Assembly (NCBI GenBank): GCA_004525885.1
Contig: SPBV01000137.1
Location: 1-5,033, forward strand
Direction of reading: 5' to 3'
DNA length: 5,033 bases
Source: Nitrosomonadales bacterium
Lineage (GTDB): Bacteria > Pseudomonadota > Gammaproteobacteria > Burkholderiales > Nitrosomonadaceae
The notes below the pieces were generated by a model. The model was not told the origin of the DNA. It ran no database searches and saw only the letters and a program-made list of their open reading frames with translations. Positions within the stretch are counted from its first letter, which is position 1. Each line of letters begins with the position of its first letter. Both the position numbers and the translations under genes were made by a program. Of the stretch, positions 1 through 5,033 are shown in pieces.

Positions 1-338
1 ATCGTACCTAGCGACTTGTTGCCGAGGTTACTCAGCCCATACCATGCTCCGCGTAGGCTTTTTCTTGCCACAACAGAATGAGCAAATACTACAGGTGTTT
101 TGCCGCAGTATAAATAGACCTCACGGACATGTGCTAATTCTTTGGGACGTAAGCCTAGCATAGCAAGCTCGTCTTCATATGCTGTTGCTAGTGATTGAAA
201 GACTGGCTCAACACGAAAATTCCTACAACGTAGTTGAATGAGGCGTGTAAGGGAGCCGCGATTCTGTAACCAGTTACGAGTTTGGGGCGAGATGGACAAT
301 GGTGCAGGATGCCATTTAGAAAACTGAGCAGGGTTCAT
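1..338 (-). CDS. ubiC: Chorismate lyase UbiC, N-terminal part (runs off the left edge)
   Basis: UbiC is a cytoplasmic enzyme that removes pyruvate from chorismate to give 4-hydroxybenzoate, the first committed step of ubiquinone synthesis. Reading from the ATG at 338-336 gives 112 open codons to the window edge, starting MNPAQFSKWHPAPLS. The family is about 165-190 residues, so roughly two thirds is visible. The segment KELAHVREVYLYCGKTPVVF (residues 66-85) aligns with the E. coli stretch around REILLCADGEPWL. Arg72 matches the active-site Arg76 of E. coli UbiC. The following Leu-Gly-x-Lys-x-Leu-Gly stretch (105-111) matches the family's LGKTPLG. The catalytic glutamate near the C-terminus lies outside the window. 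No clear Shine-Dalgarno sequence precedes the ATG, but an in-frame TAA stop lies 10 codons upstream and no other start fits. The upstream neighbour is a decayed region, so nothing in this window suggests an operon. The call is firm; the exact start is less so. Confidence 0.88.
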   Translation of the reverse strand, partial: MNPAQFSKWHPAPLSISPQTRNWLQNRGSLTRLIQLRCRNFRVEPVFQSLATAYEDELAMLGLRPKELAHVREVYLYCGKTPVVFAHSVVARKSLRGAWYGLSNLGNKSLGT

Positions 339-354
339 TACAACAAAAATGAAA

Positions 355-367
355 AAGGAGAATTATG
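355..367 (+). promoter_or_regulatory. Strong ribosome binding site without an intact gene
   Basis: AAGGAG at 355-360 is followed by a four-base spacer and ATG at 365-367. It is the best Shine-Dalgarno match that I noticed in the window, yet it leads into only six sense codons before TGA. It lies just upstream of ubiC on the opposite strand, so it would have served a gene divergent from ubiC. It is the main reason for reading 365-599 as a dead gene and not as plain spacer. Confidence 0.5.
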
Positions 368-599
368 ACGCATAACTTAATATGACTAAACCTCTTTTCA
401 TTAATAATGCTTTCCGCTGGTTTAATTGCTCGTACTTTTCATACTGCCCCATGTTTTCTGTGGTGCTTTCTTGCCGCCTAGTTTTACTTTTAATCCAGAA
501 TTAAAATTATTGCATATGATCTATCTAGGCAATGCCCTGACCAAAAACAAAATTTATCTGAGGCTATTATTCGACTCTATTAAGTTACTAAGTATGCAA
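365..599 (+). pseudogene. Remnant of a gene for a small exported or membrane-anchored protein
   Basis: A strong Shine-Dalgarno sequence (AAGGAG, 355-360) sits four bases before an ATG at 365. The frame reads MTHNLI, then TGA (383-385), then continues LNLFSLIMLSAGLIA, which looks like the hydrophobic core of a signal peptide. A single TGG-to-TGA change would explain the stop. This frame closes at 479-481. Another forward frame then carries LPPSFTFNPELKL and onward from 471 to the permease stop at 600, so one frameshift between about 426 and 478 would join the two. The parts together resemble a signal peptide plus the start of a mature protein. The LPPSF...ELKL pattern faintly recalls the N-terminus of DUF3108 proteins, but I cannot support that name. 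An alternative is a translated leader: the TGA overlaps an ATG at 382 that opens a 40-codon frame ending at 504. No function is assigned. Confidence 0.35.
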
Positions 600-1577
600 T
601 TAACGTTTTTTCGACAGTAACAGTAGCAGCATAGGTACGCCTAACAGCGCGGTCAATACCCCAACTGGTAATTGTTGCGGCGCCCATAGGGTGCGCGCCA
701 ACGTGTCTGCCAACGTGAGAAAACAGCCACCTAATAGTACGGATAAGGGTAACAGCCAGCGATAGTCGTTAACACCCAGCAAACGTACGGCATGTGGAAC
801 AATAAGGCCAACAAAGCCGATGGCGCCGGCCAACATCAGTGCCGTTACGGTTACCAATGAAGCACAAAAATAAATTCCTACTTGAAGTGGTTGCACTGCT
901 ACACCTAATGTTTTTGCCTTCATCTGACCAAGACTAAGAACGTTAAGGTTACTAGAAAAGACCATACTTACAATTGTCACAATCGAGAGGACAATCCATG
1001 CAGGTAGAATTTCTTCAGCGCGAGAGATATCTCCCATCAGCCAAAATAGCATCCCTTTCACATTGTTAGCTGGCGCTAAGGTCAGGAGCAGAGTAGTTAG
1101 TGCGGCGCAACCAGCAGATAGAACTACCCCTGTTAAGAGCAATCGATAAAGGTTCCAGTTCCCAGTACGAAAGCTCAATCCAAAAACGATTGCAATTGCA
1201 ATCAACGCTCCTGCTAACGATGTTAAATTGGTTAATACCAACCCCCATCCCAACAGCATTGCAGAAAGTGCACCCACTGCCGCGCCGCCTGATACCCCTA
1301 GAATATAAGGATCTGCCAGCGGATTACGTAATAATACCTGCAGTAAGGTTCCTGCAAGAGCTAGTAATCCACCACACGCAAATGATGCCAGTACTCGTGG
1401 TAATCGAAGTTGCCAGACTATCTGGGTGGCGACATCATTTGCTGGCATCAGCAATAGATGGGCTATTTTGTAGAGGGGAATACTCACGCTGCCAAAGAAC
1501 AACCCAACAAACAAACTTCCTGACGCGAGCAGAAGAAAAATGATTAGTAGTAATATGGGATTTTTGGCGAGGGTCAC
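600..1577 (-). CDS. FecCD/BtuC-type ABC transporter permease (corrinoid or iron-chelate uptake)
   Basis: This is an inner-membrane permease of the FecCD family, which carries vitamin B12, siderophores or heme from a periplasmic binding protein through a homodimeric or heterodimeric channel driven by an ABC ATPase. The 325 residues match the usual length of about 320-350, and the hydrophobic pattern fits ten membrane spans. Family motifs are all present: RLPRVLA (58-64), LLRNPLADP (82-90), the cytoplasmic coupling stretch LSLGQMKAKTLGV (214-226), GFVGLIVPH (254-262) and LPVGVLTALLGVP (303-315). The start is GTG at 1577-1575. An in-frame TGA lies six codons upstream and the next Met is residue 44, too late for the first span, so GTG is the only good choice. 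The ribosome site is weak. No ATPase, binding protein or TonB-dependent receptor gene is adjacent in the window, so the substrate cannot be fixed from context. BtuC is the nearest well-known relative, but btuC would be over-specific. Confidence 0.85.
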   Translation of the reverse strand: MTLAKNPILLLIIFLLLASGSLFVGLFFGSVSIPLYKIAHLLLMPANDVATQIVWQLRLPRVLASFACGGLLALAGTLLQVLLRNPLADPYILGVSGGAAVGALSAMLLGWGLVLTNLTSLAGALIAIAIVFGLSFRTGNWNLYRLLLTGVVLSAGCAALTTLLLTLAPANNVKGMLFWLMGDISRAEEILPAWIVLSIVTIVSMVFSSNLNVLSLGQMKAKTLGVAVQPLQVGIYFCASLVTVTALMLAGAIGFVGLIVPHAVRLLGVNDYRWLLPLSVLLGGCFLTLADTLARTLWAPQQLPVGVLTALLGVPMLLLLLSKKR

Positions 1578-1656
1578 GCGGTTTTGTAAAAATCAAAATA
1601 CTTTATTACGTATTGAAATAGAGGAGCATCATAAACCCGGCTTGTTAACTGAGATC

Positions 1657-2319
1657 TTATCGCAGGCTGATAATTGGCCAGTTATTTTTTTTTGCATAAC
1701 TTTTGAGTGTTGCGTCAGGATCTACTGCTACAGGGTGAGTTACTTTGTTAAGTAACGGTATATCATTTAGGGAGTCGCTATAAAACCAGCTTTCAAGGAA
1801 TGACAACCAAGTCAGGTTGCGTTCATTTAACCAGATTTCCAACCTCGTTATTTTTCCCTCTCTAAAGCAAGGTATGCCAGAAACTTGACCGGTAAATTCA
1901 CCGTTCTTCTGATCCGGTTCGGTTGCAATTAGATTATTTATTCCTAGTGCTTGTGCGATCGGCGCGGTAACGAAGCGATTTGTGGCAGTGATAATGACAC
2001 ATAAATCACCTCCGAGCATGTGTTTATTAATTAGTTCATGTGCGCCCGGCGCAATTTGCGGCAAGATTTTTTTTGCCATGAATTCTTTGTGCCAAACATT
2101 AAGTTGGATACGCGAATGGCGTGATAATGGCTTCAACTGGAAGCTAAGAAACTGATATATATCCAGGGTTCCAGCCTTATACTGTTCATAAAATTCTAAA
2201 TTACGTGCTTCATATACTTCACGGTCGAGGACTTGTTGTTCGATCAGGAACTGGGCCCATTGGAAATCGCTGTCACTAGTCAGGAGCGTATTATCAAGAT
2301 CAAATAAGGCTAGATTCAT
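1657..2319 (-). CDS. HAD superfamily hydrolase, subfamily IB (phosphoserine-phosphatase-like)
   Basis: This is a predicted cytoplasmic phosphatase of 220 residues. All four HAD motifs are visible. Motif I is DLDNTLL with nucleophile Asp7 and acid-base Asp9. Motif II is ITATN with Thr111. Motif III is Lys156 in FREGKITRLE. Motif IV is SDSLND with Asp182 and Asp186 for magnesium. The helical insertion between motifs I and II (about residues 14-90) is the cap typical of subfamily IB, shared with SerB and the CicA-like proteins. The C-terminal end WPIISLR is typical of the betaproteobacterial family members I know. The substrate is unknown; SerB itself is unlikely because the motif IV context differs. 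The ATG overlaps the hda stop as ATGA (2319-2316), so translation is probably coupled to hda. The codons for residues 209-212 contain nine consecutive A on the coding strand, a possible slippage site close to the end of the gene. Confidence 0.85.
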   Translation of the reverse strand: MNLALFDLDNTLLTSDSDFQWAQFLIEQQVLDREVYEARNLEFYEQYKAGTLDIYQFLSFQLKPLSRHSRIQLNVWHKEFMAKKILPQIAPGAHELINKHMLGGDLCVIITATNRFVTAPIAQALGINNLIATEPDQKNGEFTGQVSGIPCFREGKITRLEIWLNERNLTWLSFLESWFYSDSLNDIPLLNKVTHPVAVDPDATLKSYAKKNNWPIISLR

Positions 2320-3005
2320 GATGTGGGGAGCAGTAACTCACGTAACATCGGAATAGTGATTGGACGCTGATCCCTAAGTGAGTGAAGGTCAAGAGCATCA
2401 AGGGTAACCATCAATGATGGTAAATCACGTTGCACATGTCGCAGTAGGTAATTGCATACATCCTGGGGCAATTCAAATCCTCTGCTTGTGGCATGGTTCT
2501 TCATGGCTTGTATTTTTTCATCATCAGACAACTCATGGACCTGATAAACTAGTCCCCACCCTAAGCGCGTAACTAGATCCTTGCGCAGATTCAATTGTGA
2601 CGGGGCGGCTGACCCACTTACCATCATAAGTGATTGATTTTCATCTCTAATATGGTTATAGAGATTAAACAAGCCAATTTGTGCTGACGCATCGAGATGA
2701 TCAACATCATCTATTGTTAAACAGTCAATCTCACTAATTGCGGAAAACTCTGCATTTATGTTGTGCGTTATACCACAATTAATATAAACAGCATCCAGTT
2801 TGTTTCGTGTGCAGATTTCAACTACTGCTTGTAATAAATGGCTTTTTCCACAACCCTTCCCACCCCACAGGTAAATAAAACGTTCTTGCTCCTTCCCTCT
2901 AAGGACACTTTCCAGGGTTTGAAATAACTCTAAGTTGCGTCCCGGCACAAAATTGTCTAGTGTGGGGGGAGAGGGATGAGCGATGTCTAACAGCAGTTGT
3001 TTCAT
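2316..3005 (-). CDS. hda: DnaA regulatory inactivator Hda (AAA+ protein)
   Basis: Hda is a DnaA-like AAA+ protein that, with the DNA-loaded sliding clamp, stimulates ATP hydrolysis by DnaA and so prevents re-initiation of replication. The 229 residues match the family and lack the DnaA DNA-binding domain IV. The N-terminal QLLLDI (3-8) occupies the place of the clamp-binding motif (QLSLPL in E. coli). Walker A is GGKGCGKS (48-55) and Walker B is CLTIDDVD (95-102). DLVTRLGWG (143-151) carries the predicted arginine finger Arg147, equivalent to E. coli Arg153. RDLPSLM (193-199) is the sensor II region. The FELPQDV and LNLRKDL stretches are also typical. The ATG at 3005-3003 directly follows the TAA of the truncated transporter with no spacer, and no good Shine-Dalgarno is visible, so translation may depend on coupling with that upstream frame. 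The downstream HAD gene overlaps its stop. Confidence 0.92.
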   Translation of the reverse strand: MKQLLLDIAHPSPPTLDNFVPGRNLELFQTLESVLRGKEQERFIYLWGGKGCGKSHLLQAVVEICTRNKLDAVYINCGITHNINAEFSAISEIDCLTIDDVDHLDASAQIGLFNLYNHIRDENQSLMMVSGSAAPSQLNLRKDLVTRLGWGLVYQVHELSDDEKIQAMKNHATSRGFELPQDVCNYLLRHVQRDLPSLMVTLDALDLHSLRDQRPITIPMLRELLLPTS

Positions 3006-3323
3006 TTACGAATTGTAAAGACTGATTTTTAAATATTGCGTACGAACATGACGCAACCAGACTAGCGACACAGGGTTTGCTGGTAACGCCAATAATAAAC
3101 CGACAAACCCGAACAACTGGCTGAACGTAAGTAGCGCGCCGAGAAAACGAAAAATTTTCCATATTGCCCTTCTTGTTACCAGCAGATTAGAGATATAGGC
3201 GATGATGCCTGCTAGAAGGAATGGCGTAAGTATATGGCTTAGAAGATAGATCAACAAACCTACTATAGAGACTAATGCTAGCCACCATAGGTAATGTAAA
3301 TCGGCGGAGTGTTTGTGATCCAT
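3006..3323 (-). pseudogene. PerM/AI-2E-type transporter with a large in-frame internal deletion
   Basis: Intact members are inner-membrane proteins of about 350 residues with seven or eight spans; here only 105 remain. Residues 1-67 look like a normal N-terminus: first span about 12-45, AYISN at 42-46, then WKIFRFLGALLTF resembling the start of the second span region. Residues 69-105, starting QLFGFVGLLLALP and ending in LRHVRTQYLKISLYNS, look like the extreme C-terminus. The family places these ends about 250 residues apart, so the middle has been lost, with the junction near 3117-3128. The frame is kept across the junction and there is no stop. The remainder cannot make the usual multi-span fold and is very probably non-functional as a transporter. 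It starts at ATG 3323, is divergent from purM, and its TAA touches the hda ATG, so it may persist as an expressed leader frame for hda. The alternative, a functional short membrane protein, is possible but less likely. Confidence 0.75.
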
Positions 3324-3348
3324 TTACGGTAAAATATGTTTCTTAAAA

Positions 3349-3356
3349 ATTATACT
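3349..3356. promoter_or_regulatory. Candidate overlapping -10 elements of a divergent promoter region
   Basis: The AT-rich centre between the transporter remnant and purM contains TATACT on the plus strand (3351-3356) and a perfect TATAAT on the minus strand (3354-3349). Either could serve its own side: the minus-strand start would fall about 20 bases before the ATG at 3323, and the plus-strand start about 60 bases before the purM ATG at 3423. The -35 regions are poor (minus-strand TTCTCG at 17-base spacing; nothing convincing on plus). A separate plus-strand TTGACC at 3384-3389 resembles a -35 but has only a weak -10 after it. No operator was recognised. Confidence 0.3.
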
Positions 3357-3422
3357 CTAACTGCTACAACGCGAGAACTCAACTTGACCTCATTTAAACA
3401 AGGAAATTTAGACTCAGTCCGA

Positions 3423-4442
3423 ATGTCTTACTATGACGCAGGAGTTGACATTGACGCGGGCAATCGCTTGGTGGAAAACATTAAGCCATACGCCAAGCGC
3501 ACTATGCGGCCAGAAGTACTTACCGGGATTGGTGGTTTTGGTGCGCTATTTGAGATCTCAAAAAAGTACAAAAATCCAGTACTTGTATCAAGTACCGATG
3601 GCGTCGGCACTAAATTGAAGCTTGCATTTAAGCTGGGAAAGCACGACTGTATTGGCATAGACTTGGTGGCAATGAGTGTCAACGATATTTTAGTGCAGGG
3701 AGCAGAGCCATTGTTCTTTCTGGACTACTTCGCCTGCGGCAAGCTGGATGTTGATATTGCGACCCGCGTAGTCAGGGGCATTGCTGTAGGATGCGAACAA
3801 GCGGGATGCGCCTTAATTGGAGGCGAAACAGCAGAAATGCCAGGCATGTATCTGGAGAATGAATACGATCTTGCGGGTTTTACAGTAGGCGTGGTTGAAA
3901 AAGATCGTATCATAAACGGTCTATCCATTACGGAAGGTGATGCTGTAATTGGTCTCGCTTCCAGTGGTGCGCATTCAAACGGGTACTCTTTGATTCGCAA
4001 GATTCTGGAAGAGAGCCGCACAGACTTGTCCGCTAATTTTTATGGTAAGACGATGATGGACGTAATCATGGAGCCGACTCGTATTTATGTGAAACCGTTG
4101 CTCGAGTTACTGAAGCATTTCCCGGTAAAAGGTATGGCACATATTACAGGGGGGGGGTTGCTGGAAAATATCCCGCGTATTCTGCCTGAGGGTCTTACCG
4201 CCGCATTGCAAAAGTCCACTTGGCGCATGCCAGAATTTTTCAGATGGTTACAACAGCAAGGCAAAATTGCTGATCGTGAAATGTATCGTGTATTTAATTG
4301 TGGGATTGGCATGGTGCTAATAATCTCGAATGAACATGTCGAGGTTGTAATGGAGACATTGCATACCGCAGGAGAAATCGTGTGGCGTATTGGCACAATT
4401 CGACAATGCGCGAACGGTGAAGCGCAGACTTTAGTCGAGTGA
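3423..4442 (+). CDS. purM: Phosphoribosylformylglycinamidine cyclo-ligase (AIR synthetase) PurM
   Basis: PurM closes the imidazole ring: FGAM plus ATP gives AIR, ADP and phosphate, the fifth step of purine synthesis, in the cytoplasm as a homodimer. From the ATG at 3423 the product has 339 residues, close to the 345 of E. coli. Motifs in order: YYDAGVDIDAG (3-13), GGFGALFE (37-44), the ATP-binding loop VSSTDGVGTKLKLA (55-68), GIDLVAMSVND (78-88), QGAEPLFFLDY (92-102), GGETAEMPGMY (133-143), SGAHSNGYSL (181-190), HITGGGLLENIPRILP (240-255) and FNCGIGM (291-297). The frame stays open upstream to ATG 3336, which would add 29 residues with no family resemblance and would lie before the candidate -10; I therefore chose 3423. 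An AAGGA at 3400-3404 is too far from 3423 for an ideal ribosome site, so the start is not certain. The TGGG motif is encoded by nine consecutive G (4149-4157). purN follows after 37 bases. Confidence 0.93.
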   Translation: MSYYDAGVDIDAGNRLVENIKPYAKRTMRPEVLTGIGGFGALFEISKKYKNPVLVSSTDGVGTKLKLAFKLGKHDCIGIDLVAMSVNDILVQGAEPLFFLDYFACGKLDVDIATRVVRGIAVGCEQAGCALIGGETAEMPGMYLENEYDLAGFTVGVVEKDRIINGLSITEGDAVIGLASSGAHSNGYSLIRKILEESRTDLSANFYGKTMMDVIMEPTRIYVKPLLELLKHFPVKGMAHITGGGLLENIPRILPEGLTAALQKSTWRMPEFFRWLQQQGKIADREMYRVFNCGIGMVLIISNEHVEVVMETLHTAGEIVWRIGTIRQCANGEAQTLVE

Positions 4443-4479
4443 ATAAGTATTGAGTTTCGTCCAGCTTACAACAAAACCA

Positions 4480-5033
4480 ATGAAATCCCTTGTCATTCTT
4501 ATTTCTGGTCGAGGTAGCAATATGCAAGCTTTACTTGAAGCTAAGCTTCCAGTCAGGATAGCTGCTGTTATCAGTAACAATCCTGATGCAGCCGGACTTG
4601 AGATAGCTAAAATGTACGATGTCGAAACGAGCATAGTAGACCATCGGATATTTCCTGATCGCGAAGCATTTGAAGTGGCTCTAGTGAAAAAAATCGACTT
4701 TTACCGGCCATCTCTTGTTGCGTTAGCTGGTTTCATGCGTGTGTTGGGAGATGGTTTTGTTAACAAATATAAGGGCAAGCTAATAAACATACATCCTTCG
4801 TTATTGCCTGCTTTTCCTGGTCTTGGAACTCACAAGAAAGCATTAGAAGAGGGCGTAAAGATACATGGTTGTACAGTACACTTTGTTACGCCAAGAGTGG
4901 ATCACGGCCCAATTATTATTCAGGCCGCAGTTCGGGTGCTGCCGGATGATACTAATGAAACCCTCGCTACACGAGTCCTGCAGCAGGAGCATCGTATATA
5001 CCCAGAGGCCGTACGTTTATTTATGGAGGGCCG
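4480..5033 (+). CDS. purN: Phosphoribosylglycinamide formyltransferase PurN (runs off the right edge)
   Basis: PurN moves the formyl group of 10-formyltetrahydrofolate onto glycinamide ribonucleotide, the third step of purine synthesis. The frame from ATG 4480 gives 184 full codons to the window edge; the family is about 210 residues, so only the tail is missing. Visible motifs are the phosphate-binding loop ISGRGSNMQAL (8-18), the catalytic NIHPSLLPAFPGLGTH (103-118) with Asn103 and His105, and HGCTVHFVTPRVDHGPII (129-146) with Asp141. These three correspond to Asn106, His108 and Asp144 of E. coli. The second residue after the Asp box is His-Gly (DHG) where E. coli has Gly-Gly, a substitution I regard as ordinary in relatives. 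The ATG has no clear Shine-Dalgarno; a TTG at 4450 is in frame but would add an untypical extension. The 37-base gap after purM holds no terminator, so the two are probably cotranscribed. Confidence 0.93.
   Translation, partial: MKSLVILISGRGSNMQALLEAKLPVRIAAVISNNPDAAGLEIAKMYDVETSIVDHRIFPDREAFEVALVKKIDFYRPSLVALAGFMRVLGDGFVNKYKGKLINIHPSLLPAFPGLGTHKKALEEGVKIHGCTVHFVTPRVDHGPIIIQAAVRVLPDDTNETLATRVLQQEHRIYPEAVRLFMEG

Noticed and set aside
340..599. Minus-strand readings such as GLKVKLGGKKAPQKTWGSMK, considered as remnants of the missing ABC ATPase
   Set aside because: No Walker A, signature or Walker B fragment is present in any minus frame, and the stretches are short and bounded by stops.
1100..1543. 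Long plus-strand frame opposite the permease
   Set aside because: Shadow of the permease gene, which carries full family motifs; the antisense product shows no domain or ribosome site.
1592..1617. Imperfect inverted repeat (TCAAAATAC ... GTATTGA) before the permease
   Set aside because: Short, AT-rich arms with a mismatch and no following T run on the right strand; neither a terminator nor a recognisable operator.
1578..1656. Possible cobalamin riboswitch before the BtuC-type permease
   Set aside because: The 79-base gap is too short for that riboswitch and no B12-box-like sequence is seen.
1540..1755. Plus-strand frame with a protein-like stretch (RIEIEEHHKPGLLTEILS) across the gap between permease and HAD gene
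   Set aside because: It is antisense to the well-supported ends of the permease and HAD genes, has no ribosome site, and ends in low-complexity hydrophobic sequence from the poly-T region.
3336..3422. N-terminal extension of PurM from ATG 3336
   Set aside because: No resemblance to PurM, precedes the best -10 element, and would make the protein longer than the family norm.
4103..4107. Possible fusion or system genes hidden between purM and purN
   Set aside because: purM is continuous and the 37-base gap to purN holds no frame, hairpin or repeat; the arrangement is ordinary purine synthesis.

Overview
The window looks like chromosomal DNA of a betaproteobacterium, probably near the Nitrosomonadales. 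The evidence is the protein style of PurM, PurN and Hda and the arrangement purM-purN divergent from a PerM-type gene, hda and a HAD phosphatase. The lineage is inferred from remembered family resemblance, not from a search. No RNA gene, CRISPR array, insertion sequence or complete novel system is visible.

Layout. Positions 1-338 (minus) hold the N-terminal two thirds of ubiC, chorismate lyase, which runs off the left edge. Positions 339-599 contain no intact gene. They carry a strong plus-strand ribosome binding site and start codon leading into a signal-peptide-like reading broken by a stop and a frame change, which I read as the remnant of an exported-protein gene. Positions 600-1577 (minus) encode a FecCD/BtuC-type ABC permease with no ATPase or binding-protein gene beside it here. 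Positions 1657-2319 (minus) encode a HAD subfamily IB phosphatase whose start overlaps the stop of hda (2316-3005, minus). Positions 3006-3323 (minus) hold a PerM/AI-2E-type transporter gene that has lost most of its middle but keeps its frame and both ends. Its stop touches the hda start.

On the other side of a roughly 100-bp divergent region (3324-3422) lie purM (start probably 3423, stop 4442) and purN (4480 to the right edge). They encode the fifth and third steps of de novo purine synthesis and are probably cotranscribed.

The minus-strand genes perM-remnant, hda and the HAD gene are packed without gaps and read as one transcription unit; the permease follows after 79 bases and may belong to it. 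The genes cover unrelated housekeeping jobs: ubiquinone precursor supply, replication-initiation control, phosphate-ester hydrolysis, metal-chelate or corrinoid uptake, and purine synthesis. The unusual features are signs of gene decay: the internally deleted transporter, the dead gene beside ubiC and the unpartnered permease. There are also two 9-base homopolymer runs inside coding sequence.
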